31,089 nt of DNA, from positions 1 to 31,089 of the forward strand of contig JAEZCG010000156.1 in assembly GCA_023430065.1 (NCBI GenBank), read 5' to 3'. Under the pieces are notes generated by a model, which had not been told where the DNA came from, did not search any database, and saw nothing but the letters and a program-made list of their open reading frames with translations. Numbering within the stretch: the first letter of the stretch is position 1; each line of letters begins with the position of its first letter. This DNA is from Pseudomonadota bacterium (GTDB taxonomy: Bacteria > Pseudomonadota > Gammaproteobacteria > Burkholderiales > SHXO01). A program made the translations under genes and the position numbers. This document shows positions 8,206 to 16,782 of this stretch, piece after piece.

Positions 8206-8228
8206 TTTGTCACCTATTATCGGTTCCC

Positions 8229-10013
8229 ATGGCCGTCCTTACCAATCCCACCGACCTGGCGCGCGAGACGCTCAAGCTGCTTGCAGCCCGGCGCATCGCG
8301 CCCACGCCGGAGAACTTCGCCCAGCTCTACCACGAGATCGCAGGGACCCGGCCATCGCGCGAGGCGCCCGAGGACCGCGCCGCCCAGGTCATCCGCCAGG
8401 CGGCCGATGCCTACCCCGCTGTCACCGCCTTGCAGCGTCTCGCTCGCACATTCGAGGAGCAGGACTACACCCAGTTCAGTGCTTCGCTCGTCTCCCTTGC
8501 GGGCGGCAAGGAAAGCGGGGTGCGGCACGAATGGGGCCTGCTGCTCAAGGATCTGTTGCGGCATCTCGATGCGCGGCAATCGGCCACCGGGCACGCGCGC
8601 AAGCGGGAAGCGCTGGAGCGCGTTCTGATCAACTTTTCCAGCAACGCGCAGCTGTTCGACAAGCTCGAGGCCCTGGCGAAGTCGTGGAGCGAGACGTCCG
8701 AATCCGGAACGACGCCGCAGGTCGATGTCGCGCGAGTCACCTTGGCGACGGGCGAGTTCAGGTCCGCGCTGGACGGGAATGCGCCGTCGGTCAGCATGTC
8801 GGGGGCGGTGGGCAGCGTCCGCCAGCTCAAGGACCTGCTCGCGCAGACGCTGGAGATTGGCCTGGCGGCACGCTTGGAGCGCTTTCCCTCACTCGCGGAG
8901 GAGGCGCACAAGCTCGCGCATATCGCGCGCGAGGGCAACGGCCCGGACGTCTGGGGCAAGTTCTCCGTGCTGCTGCGCCAGTTCTTCTTCCGACTGGAGG
9001 TGCGCGGCGAGGCCGACGCCGAACTCCTGGACGGCATGCTGCGCCTGGTCGGCTTCCTCCTGAACAACATCGAGGAACTGGTCGACGATGACCAGTGGCT
9101 GGCAGGGCAGCTCAAGGTCGTGCGCGAAGTGATCCAGGAACCGCTGACCACCGACAAGATCAATGAGGCGGAGCGTCGTTTCAGGGAAGTCATCTACAAG
9201 CAGAGCACACTCAAGCACAGCCTCGAGGAGGCCAAAGGGTCTCTCAAGACGCTCATCGCCACCTTCGTCGAACGGCTGCAGGAGGTGTCTGCCACGACAT
9301 CCGAGTACCACGAGAAGATCAGCGGATATGTCGGACGCGTGGAGCGGGCGAACGACGTAGGCAGCCTCAAGCGCATCGTCGACGAGCTCATGAGCGATAC
9401 GCGCGTCATGCAGGTGGACATGCTGCGCTATCGCGAGGAAATGACCGAGGCTCGCAAGCAGGCGGAGCACGCCGAATCCCGGGTACGCAGGCTCGAGGCC
9501 GAACTCGAGCAGGTGAGCGAGCAGGTCAGCCAGGATCAGCTCACCGGCACCTTGAACCGGCGCGGCCTGGAGGAGGCGATGCAGCGGGAGATGGCGCGTG
9601 CAGAGCGCCAACAGAAGCCGCTGTCACTGGCCATGCTGGACCTGGACAACTTCAAGCAGATCAACGACACCTTTGGACACCGGGCAGGGGACGATGCACT
9701 CGTCCATCTGACCAAGGTGATCAAGAAAGCGCTACGCCCGACCGACATCGTCGCGCGCTATGGCGGCGAGGAGTTCGTCATCCTGTTCGGCGACACGCCC
9801 TTGCCGCAGGCGGTGGAGGCCACCAAGCGGCTGCAGCGCGAACTCACGCGCCGCTACTTTCTACACAACAACGAGCGTCTGCTCATCACCTTCAGCGCCG
9901 GCGTAGCGACCTGGAACCCGGGCGACTCGCAGGAAGTCGCGATCGCACGTGCCGACAAGGCGATGTACCAGGCCAAGATGCAGGGCAAGAACCGCGTCGT
10001 CGGAACCGAGTAG
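8229..10013 (+). CDS. GGDEF-domain diguanylate cyclase in the flagellar cluster
   Basis: Predicted to make cyclic di-GMP from two GTP. The ATG at 8229 gives MAVLTNPTDLARETLKLL; the open frame extends further upstream but only across flgA antisense. The 594-residue protein is soluble: a long helical N-terminal region (about 1-395) with no recognisable sensor fold, then a coiled coil (about 400-436, with REEMTEARKQAEHAESRV), then a GGDEF domain (about 436-594). The active-site motif is GGEEF at 512-516. The inhibitory I-site RxxD (RPTD, 503-506) sits exactly five residues before it, so an active, product-inhibited enzyme is expected. The location between flgA and flgB and the sigma-28-like promoter suggest it tunes motility or the switch to attachment. 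No EAL domain is present. Confidence 0.9.
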   Translation: MAVLTNPTDLARETLKLLAARRIAPTPENFAQLYHEIAGTRPSREAPEDRAAQVIRQAADAYPAVTALQRLARTFEEQDYTQFSASLVSLAGGKESGVRHEWGLLLKDLLRHLDARQSATGHARKREALERVLINFSSNAQLFDKLEALAKSWSETSESGTTPQVDVARVTLATGEFRSALDGNAPSVSMSGAVGSVRQLKDLLAQTLEIGLAARLERFPSLAEEAHKLAHIAREGNGPDVWGKFSVLLRQFFFRLEVRGEADAELLDGMLRLVGFLLNNIEELVDDDQWLAGQLKVVREVIQEPLTTDKINEAERRFREVIYKQSTLKHSLEEAKGSLKTLIATFVERLQEVSATTSEYHEKISGYVGRVERANDVGSLKRIVDELMSDTRVMQVDMLRYREEMTEARKQAEHAESRVRRLEAELEQVSEQVSQDQLTGTLNRRGLEEAMQREMARAERQQKPLSLAMLDLDNFKQINDTFGHRAGDDALVHLTKVIKKALRPTDIVARYGGEEFVILFGDTPLPQAVEATKRLQRELTRRYFLHNNERLLITFSAGVATWNPGDSQEVAIARADKAMYQAKMQGKNRVVGTE

Positions 10014-10026
10014 CAGCTTCGTCCAG

Positions 10027-10045
10027 TCCGGCAATCCTTGCCGGA
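10027..10045 (+). terminator. Hairpin after the diguanylate cyclase gene
   Basis: TCCGGCAA and TTGCCGGA form a perfect 8-bp stem around a 3-nt loop, 14 nt after the cyclase stop codon. No T-run follows, but the tight stem and its location before an independent sigma-54 promoter make a terminator role reasonable. Confidence 0.45.
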
Positions 10046-10172
10046 TCTGCCGCCGGATCGGCAAGCGGTGTCGAATCCACGACCCGCCCGCGCGCAGGCC
10101 GACCTTGCCGGATTGTCCTGCAAGGTCTTGACTCTCAGTAGGAATTTATCGTCCTGCGGCGCAGATTGCGCG

Positions 10173-10188
10173 TGGCATGCAAGCTGCA
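10173..10188 (+). promoter_or_regulatory. Sigma-54 (RpoN) promoter of the flgB operon
   Basis: TGGCATGCAAGCTGCA matches the -24/-12 consensus TGGCACG-N4-TTGC with the required GG-N10-GC spacing. It lies 30 nt before the flgB ATG within the 205-nt gap after the cyclase gene, so transcription would start about 20 nt before flgB. The rest of that gap holds the hairpin noted above and no gene. Confidence 0.75.
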
Positions 10189-10218
10189 AAAGGGGCAGCC
10201 ACCGAACCGGAGGTGGAC

Positions 10219-10620
10219 ATGCTCAACGGACTCGACCAGTTCCTCGCCCCGCAGCTGCATGTGCTCGACTTGCGCGCCCGCCGCAGCGAGGTGCTGGCCT
10301 CGAACATCGCCAATGCCGACACGCCGCACTACAAGGCGCGCGACTTCGACTTTGCCGAGGCGCTGCGCGAGGCCCGGTCGGGACGCGGGGATCTCGCGCT
10401 GGTCCGTACCGCCTCGCGCCATCTGTTCCAGCCGCATGCATTCGGCGCGGCGTCGGATCTCAAGTACCGCGTGCCGGTGCAAGCGTCCATCGACGGCAAT
10501 ACGGTCGAAATGGATACGGAGCTTGCGCAGTTTTCCGACAACGCGCTGCGGATGCAGGCAGACATCACCTTCCTGAGCCATCGGCTGCGCTCGCTGCAGA
10601 TCGCCATCACCGGCCAGTAA
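10219..10620 (+). CDS. flgB: Flagellar proximal rod protein FlgB
   Basis: FlgB is a proximal rod subunit of the basal body. The ATG at 10219 is chosen over one 42 nt upstream because GGAGG lies 5 nt before it and the upstream start would fall before the expected transcription start of the sigma-54 promoter. The 133-residue product has the rod/hook N-terminal motif SEVLASNIANADTPHYKARD and the C-terminal helix with NALRMQADITFLSHRLRSL, which pack together in rod proteins. No signal peptide is present, as these proteins use the flagellar exporter. First gene of the flgB-flgL operon. Confidence 0.95.
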   Translation: MLNGLDQFLAPQLHVLDLRARRSEVLASNIANADTPHYKARDFDFAEALREARSGRGDLALVRTASRHLFQPHAFGAASDLKYRVPVQASIDGNTVEMDTELAQFSDNALRMQADITFLSHRLRSLQIAITGQ

Positions 10621-10643
10621 GGCCTCCGGCAGGTATCCCGACC

Positions 10644-11048
10644 ATGTCCCTCTCCAACGTCTTCGACATCGCCAGCTCGGCGCTGTCGGCGCAGTCGCAA
10701 CGTCTGAACGTCGTGGCCAGCAACCTGGCCAATGCCGACAGCGTCACCTCGTCCTCGGACACACCCTACAAGGCCAAACAGGTGGTGTTCGCGGCCGTTC
10801 CCGTCTCCGCTGCGCGCAGTGTCGGGGTGCGCGTGACCAGCCTGGTCGAGGATCCCTCGCCGCCGCGGATGGTCCACGATCCGAAGCATCCCCTTGCCGA
10901 CGCGCAGGGCTACGTGACCATGCCGAACGTGAACGTGGTCGAGGAGATGACCAACATGATCTCGGCCTCGCGCGCATATCAGATGAACCTGGACATGATG
11001 AATACCGCCAAGAACCTGATGCTCAAGACGCTCGCCCTGGGCCAGTAG
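10644..11048 (+). CDS. flgC: Flagellar proximal rod protein FlgC
   Basis: FlgC is the second proximal rod subunit. The 134-residue protein begins MSLSNVFDIASSALSAQSQR, carries VVASNLANADSVTSSSDTPYK (given here as VVASNLANAD plus TPYKAKQVVF), and ends with NVNVVEEMTNMISASRAYQ and a final helix, NTAKNLMLKTLALGQ. Length and motifs match the family exactly. It begins 23 nt after flgB with a modest AGGT ribosome site and is clearly part of the same transcript. Confidence 0.95.
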   Translation: MSLSNVFDIASSALSAQSQRLNVVASNLANADSVTSSSDTPYKAKQVVFAAVPVSAARSVGVRVTSLVEDPSPPRMVHDPKHPLADAQGYVTMPNVNVVEEMTNMISASRAYQMNLDMMNTAKNLMLKTLALGQ

Positions 11049-11076
11049 CGCCAGCCCCAACCGATCGGACACGACC

Positions 11077-11745
11077 ATGACGACCGTCACCCAGACTGCC
11101 ACCGACAGCCTCCTCGCCAGCCTCGGTGTGTCCTCCGGAAAGGCGAAGTCGACCGCGGAGAGCCAGCAGGACCGGTTCCTCACCCTGCTCGTCACGCAGA
11201 TGCGCAACCAGGATCCGCTCAATCCGATGGAGAACGCCGAGGTCACCACGCAGATCGCACAGATCAGCACGGTGAACGGGATCGACAAGCTCAACGCGAC
11301 GCTCGAGGCGATGGAGACGAGTTTCCTCGCCGCTCAGACCCTGCAGGCCGGCTCGCTCATCGGACGCGGCGTGCTCGCTGACGGGGACAGCCTCGTGCTG
11401 GAGCAGGGCAGCGCGAGCGCCGGCTTCGTCCTCGTTGCGCCAGCCACGGACCTGCACGTCGAGATCAGGAAGGACGGCAGTCTGGTCCACACCTACACGC
11501 TGGACCAGGCACCCGCCGGAACGTCGATCATCGAATGGGATGGCAAGAATAGCGAGGGAGCTCAGCTCGCCGACGGACTCTACGAGTTCACGGTGAGCGG
11601 CCTCGTCGACGGCAAGCGCGTGGAGCTGGACACACTCGGCTTCGGGCGGGTGCATAGCGTGGTGCTGGATGCCGGTGGGCTGATGCTCGACACGCAGGGG
11701 TTGGGTGTGCTGCCGATCGGACAGGTCAAGCAGATTCTTCAGTAA
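11077..11745 (+). CDS. flgD: Flagellar hook-capping scaffold protein FlgD
   Basis: FlgD caps the growing hook and is needed for FlgE assembly; it is not kept in the finished structure. The 222-residue protein has the N-terminal motif QDRFLTLLVTQMRNQDPLNP followed by MENAEVTTQIAQISTVNGI. Later come a FlgD Ig/tudor-like part with YTLDQAPAGTSIIEWDGKN and ADGLYEFTV, and the terminal GLGVLPIGQVKQIL. It follows flgC by 28 nt and precedes flgE by 23 nt. All parts expected for the family are present. Confidence 0.95.
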   Translation: MTTVTQTATDSLLASLGVSSGKAKSTAESQQDRFLTLLVTQMRNQDPLNPMENAEVTTQIAQISTVNGIDKLNATLEAMETSFLAAQTLQAGSLIGRGVLADGDSLVLEQGSASAGFVLVAPATDLHVEIRKDGSLVHTYTLDQAPAGTSIIEWDGKNSEGAQLADGLYEFTVSGLVDGKRVELDTLGFGRVHSVVLDAGGLMLDTQGLGVLPIGQVKQILQ

Positions 11746-11768
11746 CGAGTCATCGGGAGACAGAAAAC

Positions 11769-13007
11769 ATGGGTTTCCAATCCGGGTTGAGCGGACTGAA
11801 TACCGCCAGCAAGAACCTCGACGTCATCGGCAACAACGTCGCCAATGCGAGCGTGGTGGGCTTCAAGGGTTCGCAGGCGCAGTTCGCGGACGTGTTCGCG
11901 AACTCGCTGACCGGTGGCGGAGCCGGGCAGATCGGCATCGGCACCAAGCTCGCTACTGTCGCGCAGCTGTTCACCCAAGGCAACGTGTCCGTGACCAGCA
12001 ATCCGCTGGACGTCGCGATCAACGGCAAGGGCTTCTTCCGCCTCGACGACAATGGCGCGGTGAGCTACTCGCGCAATGGTCAATTCCGTTTCGATGCCCA
12101 GGGCTACCTGGTCAACAGCCAGGGGCTCAACCTGACCGGCTACGGCGCGGATGCCAACGGCAACATCGTGCCGTCCGCCCCCGGGCCGATCCAGATCTCG
12201 TTCGCCGACATCGCGCCTCAGACCACCTCGGAGTTCCGCCTCGGGCTGAACATGGACTCGCGAGAATCCCAGCCGACCGTGACGACGTTCGATCCGAACA
12301 ATCCCCAGTCCTACAATTTCTCCACGTCGGGCAGCGTCTACGATTCGCTCGGCAATCCGCACGTGTTCAGCATGTACCTGGTGAAGACCGCCACGGCGAA
12401 CCAGTGGCAGATGTACGGCAGCGTCGACGGTACCGCGCTGGCCAACGCCGACATCGGGGCGGGCGCGGGAAATCCGGTGACGCTGACCTTCGACAGCACC
12501 GGCGCGCTCACCACGACGATGCCGCTCGATGTGTCCCTGACGGTCAGCACCGGCGCCGCCACGCCGCTCGACTTCCAGTTCGACCTCACCGGGACCACCC
12601 AGTACGGCTCTCAGTTCGGCGTGAACGATCTGTCGCAGGACGGATTCTCGTCCGGACGGCTGGCGGGGTTCAACATCGGCCCCGACGGCGTGCTGGTCGG
12701 TCGCTATACCAACGGCCAGAGCCGCGACCTGGCGCAGATCGTACTTGCCGACTTCCGCAATCCGCAGGGCCTGAATCCGATCGGCGACAACCAGTGGGAG
12801 GAGACCTCGGCCTCGGGTCTTCCCATTGTGGGTACGCCCGGCACCGGATCGGTGGGTGTGCTGCAGTCCTCTGCGGTCGAGGACGCCAACATCGATCTCA
12901 CCGCCGAGCTGGTGAACATGATCACGGCGCAGCGGGTCTACCAGGCCAACGCGCAGACCATCAAGACGCAGGATGCGATCCTGCAGACGCTGGTCAACCT
13001 GCGCTGA
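11769..13007 (+). CDS. flgE: Flagellar hook protein FlgE
   Basis: FlgE forms the hook, the universal joint between rod and filament. The 412-residue product begins MGFQSGLSGLNTASKNLDVI and has NNVANASVVGFKGSQAQFAD. In the middle it carries the hook D1/D2 motifs DVAINGKGFFRL, YSRNGQFRFDAQGYLVN and LTGYGADANGNIV. It ends with the conserved NIDLTAELVNMITAQRVYQA and TIKTQDAILQTLVNLR helix. A GGGAG ribosome site lies about 10 nt upstream. Length is within the usual 390-420 residues. Confidence 0.96.
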   Translation: MGFQSGLSGLNTASKNLDVIGNNVANASVVGFKGSQAQFADVFANSLTGGGAGQIGIGTKLATVAQLFTQGNVSVTSNPLDVAINGKGFFRLDDNGAVSYSRNGQFRFDAQGYLVNSQGLNLTGYGADANGNIVPSAPGPIQISFADIAPQTTSEFRLGLNMDSRESQPTVTTFDPNNPQSYNFSTSGSVYDSLGNPHVFSMYLVKTATANQWQMYGSVDGTALANADIGAGAGNPVTLTFDSTGALTTTMPLDVSLTVSTGAATPLDFQFDLTGTTQYGSQFGVNDLSQDGFSSGRLAGFNIGPDGVLVGRYTNGQSRDLAQIVLADFRNPQGLNPIGDNQWEETSASGLPIVGTPGTGSVGVLQSSAVEDANIDLTAELVNMITAQRVYQANAQTIKTQDAILQTLVNLR

Positions 13008-13040
13008 TCGGGTGGCTGACCAACGCACGGACACACGGCC

Positions 13041-13784
13041 ATGGACCGCTTGATCTACGTCGCGATGAACGGCGCGAAGCACACGATGGAGCGCCAGGCG
13101 GCGATTTCCCACAATCTCGCCAACGCTTCCACCGCGGGCTTCCGCGCCGCGCTTAACGCCTATCGGGCGCTGCCGGTGATCGGCCCCGGAGCCGGCACCC
13201 GTGCCTTCGTGGTCGACACGACCGGCACGGCGAACTTCCGCCCCGGCCCGGTCACCGAGACGGGACGCGCGCTCGATGTCGCCGTCACTGGAGAAGGCTG
13301 GATCGCGGTGCAGGCTCCGGACGGCCGGGAGGCCTACACGCGCGCCGGCGACCTGCAGATCACGGGTGCGGGGCAGCTGCAAACGCGCAACGGACTCAAC
13401 GTCATCGGCGAGGCGGGACCGATTACCGTGCCACCGAATTCGGAAGTGACCATCGGGGGAGACGGGACGGTCTCCGCCATTCCCACCGACGACATCCCCA
13501 ACGCGGTCAACATTCTAGGGCGCATCAAGCTGGTCAATCCGTCCACCCGGGATCTGGTGCGCGGGGACGATGGCCTGTTCCGGCTGCGCAGCGGCGTGCC
13601 CGCACCGCCGGATGCGAACGTGCAGCTTGCTTCGGGTGCACTCGAGGGCAGCAACGTGAGCGTGGTGGAGTCGCTGGTCGACATGATCGCCCAGGCCCGC
13701 CACTACGAAACGCAGATCAAGCTCATTCAGAGCGCGGAGAACAACTCGCGCCAGTGGAGCCAGATCCTGAACATGGCCTCGTAA
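13041..13784 (+). CDS. flgF: Flagellar basal-body rod protein FlgF
   Basis: FlgF is a proximal rod subunit between FlgC and the distal rod. The 247-residue protein begins MDRLIYVAMNGAKHTMERQA with SHNLANASTAGFRAALNAY. It has the DVAVTGEGWIAVQAPDGREA and YTRAGDLQITGAGQLQTRNG segments and ends SNVSVVESLVDMIAQARHYE plus a helix with NSRQWSQILNMAS. It begins 33 nt after flgE. Its early N-terminal sequence (AMNGAKH) distinguishes it from flgG downstream. Confidence 0.95.
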   Translation: MDRLIYVAMNGAKHTMERQAAISHNLANASTAGFRAALNAYRALPVIGPGAGTRAFVVDTTGTANFRPGPVTETGRALDVAVTGEGWIAVQAPDGREAYTRAGDLQITGAGQLQTRNGLNVIGEAGPITVPPNSEVTIGGDGTVSAIPTDDIPNAVNILGRIKLVNPSTRDLVRGDDGLFRLRSGVPAPPDANVQLASGALEGSNVSVVESLVDMIAQARHYETQIKLIQSAENNSRQWSQILNMAS

Positions 13785-13829
13785 TCGAGGTCGTGGACCA
13801 TCCTCATCTCTGACCGGAGCACCACGCGC

Positions 13830-14021
13830 ATGCGCAAGCATTCAATCTCGCGGAAAGGGCACGCATCGGGAGAAGCTGCTCCCGAACTTACCGTGCAGGC
13901 ACCGCTGACAGGCGACAGTTCCGCCATCGTTCATCGCATCCGGGCACTGCGTGCCGAAGCACGAGTGGTGTATGCCGAATTGGCGGCGGCCGTGCTGGTC
14001 AACAAGCGGGAGAAGTCATGA
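13830..14021 (+). CDS. Small 63-residue protein of unknown function between flgF and flgG
   Basis: I do not recognise this gene. It starts with ATG 45 nt after flgF, with CGGAG about 10 nt upstream, and its TGA overlaps the flgG ATG (ATGA), so it sits in the operon as a translated, coupled unit. The product is basic at the start ([11 protein letters not shown]), has a short linker, then a predicted single amphipathic helix with [21 protein letters not shown], and ends in VNKREKS. There is no signal peptide or membrane segment. It could be a small regulator or chaperone for rod assembly, or only a coupling leader for flgG. Function unknown. Confidence 0.6.
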   Translation: MRKHSISRKGHASGEAAPELTVQAPLTGDSSAIVHRIRALRAEARVVYAELAAAVLVNKREKS

Positions 14022-14800
14022 TCCGCTCACTGTGGATTGCCAAGACGGGACTCGAAGCGCAGCAGTTCAACGTCGACGTCATCTCGAACAACCTCGCGAA
14101 CGTCAGCACCAACGCGTTCAAGCGCCAGCGCCCGATCTTCGAGGATCTGCTCTACCAGACGTTGCGGCAGCCGGGCGCCCAATCCTCGCAGCAGACCCAG
14201 TTTCCCACCGGACTGCAGGTCGGCACCGGTGTGACGCCGGTGGCGACGGTGCGCATCCACACCAACGGAAACCTGCAGCAGACCGGTAACAGTCTGGATC
14301 TGGCCATCAACGGCAGGGGCTTCTTCCAGATCCTGCTTCCCGACGGCGCCACCGCCTACACCCGCGACGGCGCCTTCCAGCTCGACAGCCAGGGACAGGT
14401 GGTGAATGCCTCCGGCTATCAGCTGCAGCCTGCCCTCACCATTCCGGCCGATGCGCTCAGCATCACCATCGGTGCGGACGGGACCGTGTCGGTGACCCAG
14501 CCGGGCAGCCCCAATCCCACCCAGGTCGGCAACATCCAGCTCGCCGACTTCGTCAATCCGGCCGGTCTGCAGAGCCGCGGGGAGAATCTGTACATGGAAA
14601 CGGCTTCGTCCGGTCCGGCCACGGTCAACGATCCCGGCAGCAACGGATTGGGCGTACTCAACCAGGGATACGTCGAGACCTCCAACGTCAGCGTGACCGA
14701 GGAGCTGGTAAACCTGATCACGGCGCAGCGTGCGTTCGAGATCAACTCGCGCGCTGTCCAGACCTCCGACCAGATGCTGCAGCGTCTAACGCAGCTGTGA
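14018..14800 (+). CDS. flgG: Flagellar distal rod protein FlgG
   Basis: FlgG is the distal rod subunit that passes through the P and L rings. The 260-residue product begins [20 protein letters not shown] with [20 protein letters not shown], the FlgG signature. It has [36 protein letters not shown] and [20 protein letters not shown] at the end, finishing with [11 protein letters not shown]. The start overlaps the preceding small gene by 4 nt. The family-typical length is about 260 residues. Confidence 0.96.
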   Translation: MIRSLWIAKTGLEAQQFNVDVISNNLANVSTNAFKRQRPIFEDLLYQTLRQPGAQSSQQTQFPTGLQVGTGVTPVATVRIHTNGNLQQTGNSLDLAINGRGFFQILLPDGATAYTRDGAFQLDSQGQVVNASGYQLQPALTIPADALSITIGADGTVSVTQPGSPNPTQVGNIQLADFVNPAGLQSRGENLYMETASSGPATVNDPGSNGLGVLNQGYVETSNVSVTEELVNLITAQRAFEINSRAVQTSDQMLQRLTQL

Positions 14801-14820
14801 CCGCGCGCCCCGAGCATCGA

Positions 14821-15591
14821 ATGACCAGCACCCGCCGTCTGCCCGTCGCCCGGCCTGCCTTCCTGGCGCGGGTGGCCGTGCTGCTGCTCTTTGCCCTGGC
14901 GCCGCGTCTGCCCGGCTATCGTGGCCTGCGCCTGCCGGTGATCGCACTGGCCGTCGCCCTGTTCGCAGGCTGCGCCTGGAACGCGCCGCCGACCACGGTC
15001 CACCAGCCGATGACGCAGCGCCCGCAGCCGACCCAGCAGCCGATCCTCAACAGCGGCTCGATCTATCAGCCGGATCATGCGCGGCTCGCACTGTTCTCCG
15101 ACCGCCGCGCGCGCTTCGTCGGCGACACGATCACCGTCTTGATCGAGGAGCGCACCACGGCGAGCAAGAAATCCAGCGCGAGCGCGGCGCGCGAATCGAG
15201 CATCGATCTGCCCACGCCGACCATTGCCGGCATTCCCGGCAAGGCGCTGCAGAACGTGAACGTGTCTGCCAGCGCTGCCACCGAGTTCGAGGGCAGCGGC
15301 GACGCCGCAAGCAACAACCTGTTCACTGGCAGCCTAAGCGTCACCGTCATCGAGGTGCTCGAGAACGGAAACCTGCTCGTCTCCGGCGAGAAGCAGGTGA
15401 CGATCAATCGCGGCACCGAGTTCATCCGCTTCTCCGGGGTGATCAATCCGATCAACATCACCCCGACCAACACCGTCTCGTCCACGCGAGTGGCCGATGC
15501 ACGGATCGAATACCGCGGCACCGGGTACGTGGCCGAATCCCAGACCATGGGATGGCTGTCGCGCTTCTTCATGTCCGTGTACCCGTTCTGA
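14821..15591 (+). CDS. flgH: Flagellar L-ring lipoprotein FlgH
   Basis: FlgH builds the outer-membrane L-ring. The mature protein begins at the lipobox LFAGC-A and carries SIYQPDHARLALFSDRRARF, VGDTITVLIEERTTASKKSS, LSVTVIEVLENGNLLVSGEK and GVINPINITPTNTVSSTRVA, all typical of FlgH. The N-terminal part is odd: from this ATG the leader is about 50 residues with two hydrophobic stretches (FLARVAVLLLFALAP and LPVIALAVALFAG), while lipoprotein signals usually have one and are near 20 residues. A GTG at 14797 overlapping the flgG stop would make it longer still. No ATG lies close to the second stretch. The start is therefore uncertain; the identity is not. Confidence 0.9.
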   Translation: MTSTRRLPVARPAFLARVAVLLLFALAPRLPGYRGLRLPVIALAVALFAGCAWNAPPTTVHQPMTQRPQPTQQPILNSGSIYQPDHARLALFSDRRARFVGDTITVLIEERTTASKKSSASAARESSIDLPTPTIAGIPGKALQNVNVSASAATEFEGSGDAASNNLFTGSLSVTVIEVLENGNLLVSGEKQVTINRGTEFIRFSGVINPINITPTNTVSSTRVADARIEYRGTGYVAESQTMGWLSRFFMSVYPF

Positions 15592-15609
15592 TGAGCGAGG
15601 CCTGACCAG

Positions 15610-16782
15610 ATGCGAATCACTGACCGCGCACGCACCGCGACGATCGTCGCCGCCTCCGGGATGCCGACCGGCAGGCTGCGCAGCTGGCTCACGCTGCTCG
15701 CTCTGGCGGCGGCGCTGCTGCTGTGCACTCCCGACGTCTTCGCGCAACGCGTGAAGGATCTGGCCTCGGTGCTGGGCGTGCGTGGCAACCAGCTGGTGGG
15801 CTATGGGCTGGTGGTCGGTCTCGACGGCACGGGTGACCAAACCACCCAGACACCCTTCACCACCCAGAGCCTGCAGAGCATGCTGACCCAGCTGGGCGTG
15901 ACACTGCCACCCGGCCTGCAGCTTCAGCTGAAAAATGTGGCGGCCGTCATGGTGACGGCAACGCTGCCGCCGTTCGCGCGCCAGGGCCAGCAGATCGACG
16001 TCACGGTCTCCTCCCTCGGCAACGCCAAGAGCCTGCGTGGCGGCACGCTGCTGCTCACGCCGCTGCGCGGTGCCGACAGCAACGTCTACGCCGTCGCGCA
16101 GGGCAACCTGCTGGTGGCTGGCGCCGGCGCGGGCGCGGCCGGGTCGAGCGTGGCCATCAACGTGCTCAATGCCGGACGCATCCCGGCAGGGGCGACCGTC
16201 GAGCGCGAGGTGCCCACTCCGGTCGGCCTGGGTGACTATGTTTACCTGCAGACCGAGCAGTCCGATTTCACCACGGTCTCGCGCATCACCGAAGCGGTGA
16301 ACGTGGTGTTCGGTCCGGACACGGCCAGCGCGATAGACGGCCGCCAGATCCGTGTCCGCGCGCCGCTCGCGAGTACGCAGCGCGTGGCCTTCCTCTCGAA
16401 GCTCGAGAACATCGTCGTGCAGCCGGGCGAGGCCTCTCCGAAGGTGATCGTCAATGCACGCACCGGCTCGGTGGTGATGACTCAGATGGTGCGTCTGTCC
16501 GAATGCGCGGTGTCACACGGGAACCTGTCGATCAGCATCAGCCGCGAGACGCTGGTGTCGCAGCCCAACGCCTTCGCCGGGGGCGAGACGGTGGTCACGG
16601 AGCAGGCGCAGGTGGAGATCAGGCAGGACGAGGCCCAGGTACTGCGCCTGCCCGCAAGCGTCAGCCTCAACGACGTGGTGAAGGCGCTCAATGCCGTGGG
16701 CGCCACGCCGCTCGACCTGCTGGCGATCCTGCAGGCGATGAAGGCGGCCGGTGCGCTCAAGGCCGACCTGGAGATCATCTGA
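15610..16782 (+). CDS. flgI: Flagellar P-ring protein FlgI
   Basis: FlgI forms the periplasmic P-ring around the rod, assembled with FlgA. The 390-residue precursor has a Sec signal peptide (LRSWLTLLALAAALLLC, cleaved near VFA-QR) followed by RVKDLASVLGVRGNQLVGYG and LVVGLDGTGDQT, the family signature. The rest shows GQQIDVTVSSLGNAKSLRGG, VYAVAQGNLLVAG and LRLPASVSLNDVVKALNAVG. An in-frame ATG at 15661 would give a more compact signal peptide; the upstream ATG has GAGG 9 nt before it and is kept. Its stop overlaps the flgJ start by one base. Confidence 0.95.
   Translation: MRITDRARTATIVAASGMPTGRLRSWLTLLALAAALLLCTPDVFAQRVKDLASVLGVRGNQLVGYGLVVGLDGTGDQTTQTPFTTQSLQSMLTQLGVTLPPGLQLQLKNVAAVMVTATLPPFARQGQQIDVTVSSLGNAKSLRGGTLLLTPLRGADSNVYAVAQGNLLVAGAGAGAAGSSVAINVLNAGRIPAGATVEREVPTPVGLGDYVYLQTEQSDFTTVSRITEAVNVVFGPDTASAIDGRQIRVRAPLASTQRVAFLSKLENIVVQPGEASPKVIVNARTGSVVMTQMVRLSECAVSHGNLSISISRETLVSQPNAFAGGETVVTEQAQVEIRQDEAQVLRLPASVSLNDVVKALNAVGATPLDLLAILQAMKAAGALKADLEII

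Noticed and set aside
8217..8224. ACCGATAA on the minus strand before flgA as a sigma-28 -10 element
   Set aside because: The -10 matches 7 of 8 positions but no TAAAG-like element lies at the required distance; the nearest TAAG is out of register by about two bases.
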